In this document: positions 9,071-19,726 of the stretch, piece by piece | How positions within the stretch are numbered: the first letter of the stretch is position 1 | How the letters are laid out: each line of letters opens with the position of its first letter | NCBI RefSeq assembly: GCF_947172395.1 | Contig: NC_069085.1 | Span: 17,424,698-17,488,697 of the forward strand | From: Bicyclus anynana | Lineage: Eukaryota > Arthropoda > Insecta > Lepidoptera > Nymphalidae | Length of the DNA stretch: 64,000 nt | Direction of reading: 5' to 3' | The notes under the pieces: generated by a model | What the model saw: the letters and a program-made list of their open reading frames with translations, nothing else | What the model was told of the DNA's origin: nothing | The model's database searches: none | Program-made: the position numbers and the translations under genes

Positions 9071-10918
9071 CTACCTATAGATTATTAGGATTAGATAGAT
9101 TAGATTTTCCGCCTAAAAGGCGGCTTAACTTTTCCGACACTTGTATAGTTTGAAAAAAATGTGTATTCTTCGTTTAACCGCAGGTTATTATTAGGTATGT
9201 TAGGGGTGGCGAGAAAAGAAACTCGAGGTTCACAAACACACCACTTGACATAACTTCATTTATGAATTATGTCAATATACGTTTTTAAATGTATTTATTT
9301 ATTTTAGTTTAGTTTTAATAACAAAGAATTACTCGTCATTATACGTCATGGTACCTAAGTATATTGACAACACTACAGTTATAACCAGATTGTTTGTAAC
9401 ATATAATGTAACATAATTAATACCCCATAATTAATATTTATAGTGGCGTGAACACTGCAAAAGGTTTTGAAGTAAGGTTTCAACTTGTATAGTCACTATA
9501 TACTTACGCTACTAACTATAAAAGTTAAAAATTCCTTCTTCGATATGGGTCTGAACTGAGTAGGTACATCATCTTTTTACATCTATGAAGTGCACGCACG
9601 TGCACGTTCATATTATATGAAACGAGAAAAATTAAAATAAAAAAAAAACAAAATCAAATTCATTGATTTCAAGTAAGCTTCTATCTAATCAAAGATTTAT
9701 CCGATCGATGACAACTGCTGACAGACGAATATAAAAATCAATTCCGATTGGCTGGTTCCAACATGATTCCAATTTCAATCTGACACGAAGCCCATTTGAT
9801 TCGTACAGAAAACAAACGTCATGAAAACGTCAAGGAAATGTCATGGAGAAGTCATAATTCGATAACTGGAGGAGTTAAGCTGACTCCCGATTGACACCTG
9901 CTACAACAACCCAAGCTACTTTTAAGTTAGTTAAGTGTAATCATTACGTATTCTGTGGTTAGGTTGAACCCAGTTAAACCTGATTGAGAGATAAAATAAT
10001 AGACGATACTACTATTGGGTATATTGATGATTGTCCGCAACTTCGCTTGTATATAATTTTTGATACTTACTCTATTTTTTATAACTTTAAAGTCTTGTAA
10101 GTAATCAGAACACTTGATGTTTGTATGGACTTTTTAGTATACTTCTTGCACATCGTCAGTGAAAAGGTAAGAATTTGGTACAAAAGAAGCTGATAGAATT
10201 AAAAATTCACAAAATATGCCTTTATGGAATTATATCTATAAAAGAGGATTATTCCTATGTTTTTGGTTACCAGCGTCTTTGTTGAAATATCATAGGAGGT
10301 TTGACTTTTTTCCGCCACTTTTAACAATCATGGTCATATTTCAATACATTTAAACAAAATGTTGACAAATTATACACCTAAGCCTTCCTCCTCTATCAAT
10401 TAGTGCAAATCGTTGAAATACTGTTCAGTAGATATTTCGAGTTTACCGGGATCAGACTCACAGACCAACGCGGCGGAGAATTTTGTTTAATAATCGATAT
10501 GATTGTGGATGGAACTTCATACGAAACTTGAAAATTATCTATTTTCCTGATGAATTATTTGATCACCTTTATAACCCGTAAAGCCGTACAAAAATTTCTA
10601 CTAAAATATATTTTGAGTTTATTGTGCTCAGACGGACAGACAGACTCATCACAGGTTTGCTTTATAGTAGTAATATTGAATAGATAGTTAAGTTAACAGT
10701 TAACCTAATTAGTCCGTCCCAATCGTTTATCTCACCATCATCTCCGAATAACCGGAGCGTTTAATACTCAAATTGAATAACCGTGTTGTATTTCATAACC
10801 GCCAATTTAATTACATACTTGTCACTCACTCCGTAGGTGTGATCGAGTTATGACTGTAATACCTACTAGAACAAAAGCCTACGACAGCCAGACCTACTAC
10901 ATTTTATAAAATTTTATT
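9071..10918. other. 1.8-kb mostly unique stretch, no gene seen
   Basis: No coding region, tRNA or named transposon is recognised on either strand. A sequence near 9580-9600 (CATCTATGAAGTGCACGC) resembles short text at 18870 and 46290. CAGACGGACAGACAGACTC near 10628 is a small simple-sequence tract often found in Helitron debris. Confidence 0.4.
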
Positions 10919-11206
10919 GGCCTCGGTGGCGCAGTGGTATGCGCGGTGGATTTACAAAACGGAGCTCCTGGGGTCCTAATCCAGGTTTGGCTGGTGGGAG
11001 GCTTCGATCGTGGCTAGTTACTACCCTTCCGGCAAAGGCGTACCGCCAAGCGATTTAGGGTTCCGGTACGATGTCGTGTAGAAAAAGAAAGGGGTGTGGA
11101 TTTTCGTCTTCTTCCTTACAAGTTAGCCCGCTTTTATTTTAGATTGCATCATCACTTACCATCAGTTGAGATTGTAAGGGCTAACTTGTAAAAAAATAAA
11201 AAAAAA
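10919..11206 (+). mobile_element. SINE-A copy, internally deleted
   Basis: The tRNA head (GTGGCGCAGTGGTATGCGCG, GGATTTACAAAACGG) is followed by the body (GGCTGGTGGGAGGCTTCG, ACGTACCGCCAAGCGATTTA in sister copies) and the tail ending GGGCTAACTTGTAAA and A-rich sequence. Compared with the full copy at 37988, about 30 bp after the B-box are missing and the B-box is damaged. Mobilisation would depend on a partner LINE. Confidence 0.88.
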
Positions 11207-12270
11207 GCTGAAAGTTTGTCAGCTCATGCTTCTATCTTAAGTTACTATGGTAGGTAACTGTAGAGTCAACAGTGGCAAATAGCAGGTATCAAGAGTCTAA
11301 GAAGAATTCTTGGCATAATTTTATGAGAAATCTTTTAAAAAATTACAAATTGTGTAAAAAATTGCACGGCAATGATAACAAAACATTGTATCTACTCTTA
11401 AATTGTTGACATCTTGTACGCGTTTCGCTTCGATTCGCTTTGAATGATTCTAGCAAAGTTCCTTCATGATTTCTCGTCACATTCCGCAGAAAATATAAAA
11501 AATACGTTTATATTTAGCTGTCTGAGGATCTGGTTAGTTGAATCCTGCTACCTTCCAAATCAACCATGGTCTTAACTTTATAGTTACTTACGGTAGGTAC
11601 TTAATAAAAGTTCAACATCTTCTAGCTTTTATAAAATTTTCATTTATGTATTTATTTAAATGAGGAAGGTCTCACTTTCCAGGCTCATAATTCATGCATA
11701 TGAATATTCAGCTTTGCTAGTATTTTTATCCATGCGAGTAAGCTTAATTTACTTATCTATGTATAGGTGTGCGTGTTAATACAAATTGAGTGTAAAAATA
11801 TATTTGGCAACTGTCGCCAAAATTTTCCATGCGTTACGAGTATTTTAAGCAGACTGGTTTAGAGGTGTTAGAAAATTGCTACTTACATTTATTTATTTAG
11901 CGATTCTAGCGATTTCTCTCGCTTCAAATCGGGATATTTATGTGGTTAATTATTTTTTCAAGCATTTTGCAATAACTAATGAACCTGATAGAACTAAACG
12001 TTTAAGCGAACTCATTTTGATGAAGCCGTGAGTTAATTATTTTCTATTAGTTAGATCTAGAAATAATCTGACAAGGAAATAGGAAATGACATGTTTAGCG
12101 TAAATCGTGTTGTCTGAAATACCAAGAACTTAATGTCGGGATTTTTGAAGAATAATATTATTAGTTTTGTCTGCGTAAAGTATGGAAGTTACTGACACTC
12201 GTTACTAAAATTATTGATTTTTGTATGATACTGTATTCCGTGATGATACTATATTACTGCAATAATATTT
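11207..12270. other. 1.06-kb AT-rich stretch, no gene seen
   Basis: No recognisable gene or repeat. It precedes the first AACCGACTTCCAA composite element. Confidence 0.4.
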
Positions 12271-13595
12271 AACCGACTTCCAAAAAGGAGGAGGTTCTAC
12301 GTTCGGCTGTATGTATGTTTTTTTTTTTTTTTTTTTTATGTATGTCCAGCGATAATTCCGTCATTTGTGGACCGATTTTGAAAATTCTTTTTTTGTTTTG
12401 AAGGGTTTGATTCCAGGGTGGTCCCATTTTTTTCATGTCAGGATTTGATGATGGCATCCTGGAGAAATCGAGGGGAACTTTCGAAAATCGTAGGGACGGC
12501 TAATGCGTTTGTTAGTGTTTCCATAAGGTATTTTAAATCATTACAATTTTATGAAGGTCTGGAGTTGGTCTGATGATGGAGCCGATACACAGACGATGGA
12601 ACTCGTCAACGATTTACAGCAGGTACCTTTTGTTTGGGCTTGATTTATTTGTATTGATGAGAACTTTCCACCTAGATGGTTTGTGTCTGTATTAAGGGTC
12701 TGATGATGAAGACGAAGGACAGTTAAGAGAACTCCTCAACGGTTCCCAGTAGCTACCTTGTGTTTAGATTGATAAATTTGTATTGATGAGAACTTTCCAC
12801 TTAGATGGGTTGTGACTGTATTAGGTGTCTGGTGATGAAGACGAAGGATAGTTAAGAGAACTCCTCGACGGTTCACAGTAGCCACCTTGTGTTTTGACTT
12901 GATAATTTTGTATTGATGAGAACTTTCCACCAGCATAGTTTGTGACTGTATTAGGGGTCTGGTGACGAAGATGAAGGAGAGTTAAGGGAACTCCTCGACG
13001 GTTCACAGTAGCTACCTTGTGTTTGGACTTGATAAATTTTATATTGATGAGAACTTTCCAACCATATGGATTGTGACTGCATAGGGGGTCTGGTGATGAA
13101 GACGGAGGACAGTCACCTTTCACGTTTTTCTGAATATTCATATTACGTGTGGATAAAGGGGGAGTGAAATTTTGTAAATGATATTGGGATTGTAGGACTT
13201 AGATACTTATCATAAGGAAATAACGTTTCAACTAATTGCTTATTAATTTTTGTTCACACTCAGTAGGTGTGCTAACACTAAAAATTAAAAAATAAAAATT
13301 TTAATAAAAAAAATTCAACCGACTTCCAACTCAAAAATTAACCTCAACTAAAAAGCAAAAAATAACATCTTACCTATGTGCTACCTTCTGATCAGTTTGA
13401 AGGCGGTGCCAATCCAGTGTCATGTTTTAATTTAAGCCATTTCTGACAGAACCACAGAAATTTTGTAATATAAACGGCTTAAATTACAACATCACTGGCT
13501 TGGCACCGCCTTCAAACTGATCAGAAGGTAGCACATAGGTAAGATGTTATTTTTTGCTTTTTAGTTGAGGTTAATTTTTGAGTTGGAAGTCGGTT
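12271..13595 (+). mobile_element. Composite element 1: terminal repeats, 130-bp array, fold-back
   Basis: The element opens with AACCGACTTCCAA and closes with TTGGAAGTCGGTT, perfect 13-bp inverted termini 1,325 bp apart. Between them lie a leader (AAAGGAGGAGGTTCTACG, a long T tract, GATGGCATCCTGGAGAAATC), a 130-bp-period array and a large palindrome. No conserved coding region is seen; minus-strand frames in the array change phase every unit because 130 is not a multiple of three. AACCGACTTC repeats are abundant in Lepidoptera (recalled), but I do not know a named family with this full architecture. A central tandem array plus terminal pairing suggests a Helentron/HINE-like or MITE-like non-autonomous element. 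Confidence 0.6.
12556..13128. repeat. 130-bp tandem satellite array 1
   Basis: The marker GGTCTGATGATGAAGACG or its variant recurs near 12699, 12829, 12959 and 13089, exactly 130 bp apart. A diverged unit starts near 12565. Units also carry TATTGATGAGAACTTTCCAC and CCTCGACGGTTCACAGTAGC. About four and a half units. Confidence 0.85.
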
Positions 13596-13619
13596 GAATT
13601 TTTTTTATTAAAATTTTTT
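13296..13619. repeat. Large palindromic fold-back module, intact
   Basis: Arms of roughly 145-150 bp are near-perfect reverse complements: left AAAATTTTAATAAAAAAAAT to GGCGGTGCCAA and CCAGTG, right CACTGG, TTGGCACCGCC to ATTAAAATTTT. The loop of about 30 bp contains ACCACAGAAATTTTG. The text GAAGGCGGTGCCA is mirrored in GGCACCGCCTTC. Transcripts would form a long double-stranded RNA. Confidence 0.88.
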
Positions 13620-14059
13620 TTTAGTTTAGTATCAATGTTCAAATATATTTTTTTCTATTATTACTTAATTTTTTTAATTACCGCATTTGTAACGCCTGTA
13701 CCCCTTATTAAAAGCAAAGCACAAGCACACACATTTTCTATTTTGATTTCAGTCTTTTCTTTTATTAACCGACTTCCAAAAAGGAGGAGGTTCTACGTTC
13801 GGCTGTATGTATGTTTTTTTTTTTTTTTTTTCTTTTTTTTTTTTTTTTATGTATGTCCAGCGATAATTCCGTCAATTATGGACCGATTTTGAAAATTCTT
13901 TTTTTGTTTTGTAGGGTTTACTTCCAGGGTGGTCCCATTTTTTTCATGTCAGGATCTGATGATGGCATCCTGGAGAAATTGAGGGGAATTTTCGAAAGTT
14001 GTAGAGACGGCTAGTACGTTTGTTAGTGTTTCCATAAGGTATTTTAAACCACTACAACT

Positions 14060-14722
14060 TTATGAAGGTTTGGAGTTGGTCTGATGATGGAGCCGAAACA
14101 CAGACGATGGAACTCGTCAAGGATTTACAGCAGTCACCTTTTGTTTGGGCTTGATTAATTTGTATTGATGAGTACTTTCCACCTATATGGTTTGTGACTG
14201 TATTAAGGGTCTGGTGATGAAGACGAGGGACAGTGAAGAGAACTCCTCGACGGTTCACAGTAGCTGCCTTGTGTTTGAACTTGATAAATTTGTATTGATG
14301 AGAACTTACCACCTAGATGGATTGTGACTGTATTAAGGGTCTGGTGATGAAGTCGAGGGACAGTGAAGAGAACTCCTCGACGGTTCACAGTAGCTACCTT
14401 GTGTTTGGACTTGATAAATTTGTATTGATGAGAATTTTCCACCTAGATGGATTGTGACTGTATTAAGGGTCTGATGATGAAGACGAGGGACAGTGAAGAG
14501 AACTCCTCGACGGTTCACAGTACCTACCTTGTGTTTGGACTTGATAAATTTGTATTGATGAGAACTTTCCACCTAGATGGATTGCGACTGTATTAAGGGT
14601 CTGGTGATGAAGACGAAGCACAGTGAAGAGAACTCCTCGACGGCTCACAGTAGCTACCTTGTGTTTGGACTTGATAATTTTGTATTGATAAGAACTTTCC
14701 ACTTAGATAGGTTGTGACTGTA
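14060..14722. repeat. 130-bp tandem satellite array 2
   Basis: The marker GGGTCTGGTGATGAAGACGA recurs near 14207, 14337, 14467 and 14597 with exact 130-bp spacing, plus a diverged leading unit near 14073. Units within this array are more alike than those of array 1, which suggests homogenisation or recent expansion. Confidence 0.87.
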
Positions 14723-14763
14723 CACACGCAGTGGGTATTCTAACACTAAAAATAAAAAAATAA

Positions 14764-15004
14764 AAATTTTAATAAAAAAAATTCAACCGACTTCCAACTC
14801 AAAAAATAACTTTAACTAAAAAGCAAAAAATAACATCCTACCTATGTGCTACCTTCTGATCAGTTTGAAGGCGGTGCCAAGCCAGTGTCGTGTTTTAATT
14901 AAAGCTGTTTCTGGAATAACCACAGAAATTTTATAGTTTAAACGTATTTAATTAAAACATCACTGGCTTGGCACCGCCTTCAAACTGATCAGAAGGTAGC
15001 ACAT
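14764..15004. repeat. Palindromic fold-back module, right arm truncated
   Basis: The left arm matches the module at 13296. The inner right arm (CACTGGCTTGGCACCGCC to AGAAGGTAGCACATA) is present, but the outer part is replaced by unrelated sequence (TTTTGATCGTGTG). Confidence 0.85.
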
Positions 15005-15115
15005 ATTTTGATCGTGTGTGTGTCAAATAAGTTATTTTTCTTTATTTTATTTAACTTGCTGTATTAGCAGTATGGTAGTAGCGTGGGTCAAATCTTGAGA
15101 CGCTGAATTATTATA

Positions 15116-15869
15116 TGGATAACAGTAGATAAACATTTTAATTGGAAGGCACATATCGAGATAGTGTGTAATAGGATAGGTTTATTTACGCCTTGAAAAG
15201 AGTTGCACAAATTAGTGGGAAAAAAACGGCTCTGTTAGCTTACCATGGACACGTTTCATCTATATTGCGCTATGGATTAATTTTATGGGGTAACTCAATA
15301 GATGCGAAAAAAGCCTTTATTAAACAAAAGGCAGTATAAGGTCAGTGTTTCAAGCCAACCCTTTAGATAGCTGTAAACCACTGTTTAAAAACAATAAAAT
15401 CTTACCGCTGCCATGCCTTTATATATTTGAAATGTTGCTATTTGTAAAAAAGAATCCAACTCTGTTCCCTACCAAAAGACTAATGTGCCCAAACTGGCGG
15501 GGCAGACAACCAAATAAAATCTGTGTGCCACCGAGACGGCTGGTTCTTCTTTCAAATAATTGCTTCTGTATGGCTGTTTCTTTATACAATAAGCTTCCAG
15601 AATCATATAAAAATATGCCTCTAATAAAGTTTAGGCGAATAATCTTCTCCATTTTAAATAATAAGAATTATTATAGTGTTGACGAATACATGAATGACAA
15701 AATTTTGTAATGTATAAATATTGACATTTTAGTATAATAAATAATTGTAAAATACTGTAAATATTTGCACGCTGATATGTCAGTAAATTGTGTTGGATTT
15801 TTTTTTCTATAGTGTAAGAACCATTGTAACCCACAGTTTCAGCAAATAAATTATTATTATTATTATTAT
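15116..15869 (+). pseudogene. CR1/jockey-like LINE, RT C-terminus and 3' tail, broken
   Basis: An RT-downstream region begins WITVDKHFNWKAHIE, continues through an in-frame stop to LRYGLILWGNSIDAKKAF, then shifts frame at about 15335. The second frame (15345-15710) carries NPLDSCKPLFKN, VSLYNKLPESYKNMPL and YYSVDEYMND, the typical C-terminal end of insect CR1/jockey-type LINE proteins. A 3' UTR ends in an (ATT)n tail at 15849-15869. The RT catalytic core is absent (5' truncation). At least one stop and one frameshift make it non-functional. Confidence 0.82.
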
Positions 15870-15897
15870 GACAATAATAAAAATATTAAATTGTTAG

Positions 15898-16216
15898 TCT
15901 ATACTAATATTATAAAGTGGAAAACTTTGTTTGTATGTTTGTATGTTTATTTGTTTGTTTGATTGTAATGAATAGGCTCAAAAACTACTGGACCGATTTT
16001 AAAAATTCTTTCACTATTCGAAAGCTACATTATCCACAAGTAACAGGCTAAATTTTATTTTGGAAAAAAATAGGATTCCGTAAGATATTTTGGTTTTTCG
16101 AACACAAGGTGTAATAAATCAACCAGAAAAGTAGGGTAGGGGTAGGTAGGAGTAGGGTAGGGTAGTTGAATGTTTACATCGAGTTTCACGCGGACGAAGT
16201 CGCGGTCGTCGGCTAG
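15898..16216 (+). mobile_element. H1 Helitron, about 319 bp
   Basis: It starts TCTATACTAATATTATAAAG and ends CGCGGTCGTCGGCTAG before a T. The hairpin arms carry mismatches (GCGGAC against GTCGGC). A short GTAGGGTAGGGGTAGG tract is present near 16131-16165, as in the copy at 8160. The base before the start is G rather than A. Confidence 0.82.
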
Positions 16217-16339
16217 TTTTAAATATGAAGCTTTCTCCCGAGAATAAATGAATCTATCTTCCGAACAGTAGTTTGGTGGTAGGTGCAGTCCTTACGAACT
16301 GATAGACATTTATAGAAACCTCCTTCAGTACTTACATGT

Positions 16340-16405
16340 CAAAGTCAAAGTTCACTTATTTCAATTAGGCTTAGTTTTCAAGTATTTTCGAAACGTCAAG
16401 TAATA
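16340..16405 (-). repeat. LINE 3' tail fragment
   Basis: GTCAAAGTTCACTTATTTCA and AATTAGGCTTAGTTTTCAAG are the reverse complement of the LINE tail seen at 41820-41884. Confidence 0.6.
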
Positions 16406-16547
16406 GTACATTATGATATTAGTGCGGTAAGTTGAAAATTACAGCCGAGGCGATATTGCAGCTCGAGCCTTGGCGAGAGCTATAAGTAAGGAAGTAGAGG
16501 CTGTAATTATCAAAGCGCACGTATGTCATACGGCGTTTTATAACACA

Positions 16548-16734
16548 TAGCTGACGTCGCGCGGTTTCACCCGCGTGGTTCCAGTTCCCGTAGGTATATG
16601 GGGCTAATATATTCCTTCCTCGATAAATGGGCTATCTGACACTGAAATAATTTTTCAAATCGGACCAGTAGTTCCTGAGATTAGCGCGTTCAATCAAACA
16701 AACAAACTCTTCAGCTTTATAATATTAGTATAGA
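16548..16734 (-). mobile_element. H2 Helitron-like element, about 187 bp
   Basis: On the minus strand it runs from TCTATACTAATATTATAAAG to GCGCGACGTCAGCTA. Shared H2 text includes GAACGCGCTAATCTCAGGAA, GATAGCCCATTTATCGAGGA and ACGGGAACTGGAACCACGCG. The final G of CTAG is changed here. Non-coding. Confidence 0.78.
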
Positions 16735-17374
16735 TTTTCGAGGAAACACACTTTCTGTAAAAAAAATTTGCATCTTTGCCTGTTTTTCATATGATGTCAT
16801 CGGAAAACATATCATTGTCATTTTTGCACAGATAGCGTTTTTTTTTTCGGCAAATGCACCAAAAACAGCCAGTATTACTAATAAAGTAAATTAATGTTTT
16901 TGTATTTCTGGTACAGATAAATGGTTGACATTTATGGTCAAAATTATTAAAATTAAAGAATTAAGTGTTTTTTTATTATATTTTATCTCACTAACTTTTT
17001 TTATAAAATGTCGAGCACTTTTCTGACATAAAAACTCTATGCCAAGATTTTAAAAAAGTACCGTTCGTGTGCACATCACAATCGGCACATGTGCATTTTT
17101 CTTTACATTACATACATTAATGATATTGAAATTGGTGAAATAAGAGATACTTTACGAGCAAATGTGTTAAAAAATAATATTATTGGATAATGGTGATAAT
17201 TATTGGTGGCGCTTTGGTCCGAGAAGAGCTCACAACATACTCATGAATTAATCAATCTAATGTGAATGGAAAACAATAATTAAGAATCGAATCTGCGGTT
17301 TCCACTTCAACTATACCGTCAGGGAGGCGGTCAAGCGGGTTTCTGCGTCGGCGCTGACTGAGCATAAATATTAA
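16735..17374. other. AT-rich stretch with a LINE-tail scrap
   Basis: GGCGCTTTGGTCCGAGAAGA near 17208-17227 is the reverse complement of text in the LINE tail at 41715-41745. Nothing else is recognised. Confidence 0.4.
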
Positions 17375-17530
17375 CAACTCGAGCAATAAAAAGTAGTTTG
17401 AGATAAAATGCGTGTCGACTGTCACTTTCGCGAGATCGCTGACCACTGATTGGTCGCAGCGCATTAAGGAGGCGGTTATATTGTACGCTTTTAATTCATA
17501 CCCTCCAGTTTCAGAATGGTTGATTAAAAA
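17375..17530 (+). repeat. Dispersed repeat, copy without MITE
   Basis: AACTCGAGCAATAAAAAGT, CGCGAGATCGCTGACC, AAGGAGGCGGTTATATTGTA and CATACCCTCCAGTTTC are matched in the same order by the copy at 18209-18526. That copy carries an extra insertion. The family is unknown to me. Confidence 0.7.
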
Positions 17531-17583
17531 AATATTTTTGACTGGATATTTAAACCTTGATACACAATATAACGTTACATTAT

Positions 17584-17880
17584 CAACCCATATTTGGCTC
17601 ACTGCTGAGCTCGAGTCTCCTCTCAGAATGAGAGGGTTTCGGCCAATAGTCCACCACGCTGGCCCAATGCGGATTGGCAGACTTCACACACGCAGAGAAT
17701 TAAGAAATTCTCTGGTGTGCAGGTTTCCTCACGATGTTTTCCTTCACCGATTGAGACACGTGATATTTCATTTCTTAAAATGCATTCAACTGAAAAGTTG
17801 GAGGTGCATACCCCGGACCGGATTCGAACCCACACCCTCCGAAATCGGAGGCAGAGGTCATATCCACTGGGCTATCACTG
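17584..17880 (-). mobile_element. SINE-B copy, near full length
   Basis: On the minus strand it has the head GCCCAGTGGATATGACCTCT, a B-box GGGTTCGAATCCGGTCCGG and the body (AACCTGCACACCAGAGAATT, GCGTGTGTGAAGTCTGCC, GGTGGACTATTGG), ending GAGACTCGAGCTCAGCAGTG. This is among the best-preserved copies in the window and serves as a reference for the family. Its tail lacks a long (ATG)n run. Confidence 0.9.
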
Positions 17881-18208
17881 GGCATACACAATATATTAGT
17901 CCCTAAATATCTAACATTAACAGGTACTCCCTCTTGTTGATACTTAAACCACGATCAAGGAAGTGTCGTTCAGCCCATAGACCCTGCCCCGTCCTTCTCA
18001 GCCGAGGTTCACGTCTCAATGAGCTGTGTCAACCCTGACCTTAGAGAGATATCAACCACTCTGTTCTCCATCATCTCCTCCTTAGGGTTGTGTCATTTTT
18101 GAACTCGTCCAAACTTCCGGCGCTCTGTAGAAGTCTTAGTATGGAGCAAATATACAATCAGGAATAAGCTGATGCTAAGAGTAAGGTTGCGAGTAAGTTA
18201 CATACTTA

Positions 18209-18526
18209 AACTTCGAGCAATAAAAGTTCCTTGACTTTTTAGAATGCTAGCCATTGACAATCAAGTATACCCACGTTTCTGCAGCGCTGCCTGCAGCGAA
18301 CACGTTTCATGTATGCTTCAAATCTAGCTGTCATGCACGAAGCGACCAACACACGATGAGTTATAAACGTGGGTAAAGTATACCCATCGTCAAAGGCTAG
18401 CATTATATATGCCTATCGGCTGTCTCATTTGCGAGATCGTTGATCGGCGATTGGCCATTGGGATATAAGGAGGTTATTATACGCTTTGAATTTTTACCCC
18501 CCTAGTTTCATAAAGGCTGATTATTA
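18209..18526 (+). repeat. Dispersed repeat, copy with MITE inserted
   Basis: Homologous to 17375-17530 on both sides of a 162-bp insertion: the left flank AACTTCGAGCAATAAAAGT and the right flank CGAGATCGTTGATCGG to TACCCCCCTAGTTTCATAAA. The pair acts as an empty and filled site comparison. Confidence 0.7.
18243..18404. mobile_element. MITE with about 36-bp terminal inverted repeats
   Basis: The left end AATGCTAGCCATTGACAATC is mirrored by the right end GTCAAAGGCTAGCATT, and GTATACCCACGTTT by AAACGTGGGTAAAGTATAC. The interior of about 85 bp is unique and non-coding. A clean target duplication is not visible, so the exact ends are uncertain. Confidence 0.75.
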
Positions 18527-19521
18527 TATTTATTTGGGAAAACAGATCAGAGAGTGAAGACAGATGTAAGCATATAGCATGTCAATTGTTTATTTTAATA
18601 TGTACTTAATAAAGACCAAAGTAGTGAATATGCAGCAGGTGGACCATGTGTATGTTATGTCAACTATGGTGACAGAAGTAGAGGTCGAATTTCCTTGGAT
18701 GATTAATTTTAGAAAGAGCTATTAAATAAATAGATCAACACTTGTAACAAGTCGTACAATGTAGGGCGGCCTTCAACCTGTGACTTAGGTGTTAAGTACG
18801 TACGTACAAATTGTAAAACTCCCCTCCTATGCACGTAAGTAACGAATCTTCAGGGTATGCATTGTGTTTATGCATCTATGAAGTGCGCGCCACTGCTTTC
18901 ATGCCCTTCAAACTGGAACACAGCAATGCTGTTTAGCTGCCGAAACAAGCATGGTGGTAAAGCTTGGCAAGTTCGTTCCTAACACTCACTATTTTACGAG
19001 CGTGTAGCGATGAATGAAAAACCCACGACTGTTTTAAAATTTTTTTTTATTTCACACCCGCGCAGTGTTTCCCCCCGTCGCCCGCATATCCTGGAAGTGT
19101 CATCAACGAACTTGCCAAGCGTATTTTTAGCAGACACGGGTGTCGCAAATCGTTGCAACGCGGCGATAACAGTATCTACTTCTCCGAACTAGATCTGTCA
19201 AAAAAACTACTGAATCACATCACTATTAGATACGCACTACTTAAAATAAACATGGTTCATGTCGAAGCGTGCCCGACTGGTTCCGAACCAGTCCCGGTTC
19301 TTCTTCACGAGTTCAATAGATTAATGTAACATTCGACAGACGATAGCTTGTCGGCTGTAGCTCATAGCTGATTAATCATATTAATTATTCCAATCAAACC
19401 AACTATTAGAAAGTACGTATTTCATATTTAAATGTGCGCCCACTCCTATGTTATGAACCGAGAGCCTGCAATTGCTAGACTTACCTCATTATATGAATGC
19501 TGAAAGTTCGGCCTAATCCTA
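18527..19521. other. Mostly unique; LINE/SINE tail-like text near 18900
   Basis: AACTGGAACACAGCAATGCT and CATGGTGGTAAAGC near 18911-18962 resemble a dispersed lepidopteran retroposon 3' region. A GC-richer patch around 19050-19160 is unrecognised. TAATCATATTAATTATT near 19371-19388 is a cluster of homeodomain-like core sites but has no supporting context. Confidence 0.35.
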
Positions 19522-19726
19522 TCCTACTAATATTATAAATGCGAAAGTTTGTATGTTTGCTTGTTTGTTTGAACGCGCTAATCTCAGGAGCTACTGGACC
19601 GATTTGGAAAAATATTTCAGTGTTAGATAGCCCATTTATCGAGGAAGGCTATAGGCTAATATATATTATCCCCATATTCCTACGGGAACGGGAATCACGC
19701 GAGTGAAACTGCGCGGCGTCAGCTAG
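19522..19726 (+). mobile_element. H2 Helitron, complete-looking, 205 bp
   Basis: It starts TCCTACTAATATTATAAATG after an A and ends GCGCGGCGTCAGCTAG before a T. Internal text matches the other H2 copies. Non-coding. It can serve as the plus-strand reference for the family. Confidence 0.85.

Larger units (their letters stand above)
13767..15004 (+). mobile_element. Composite element 2, 3' end truncated
   Basis: A second copy begins AACCGACTTCCAAAAAGGAG 1,496 bp after the first, with the same order of leader, 130-bp array and palindrome. Its right palindrome arm stops at GAAGGTAGCACATA, so the closing TTGGAAGTCGGTT is missing and the 13-bp terminal pairing is lost. About 170 bp of AT-rich sequence separates it from element 1. 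Confidence 0.6.

Noticed and set aside
12736..14702. Several overlapping minus-strand frames of 66-106 codons
   Set aside because: They step by exactly 130 bp and change frame in each satellite unit, so the reading frames are by-products of the array.
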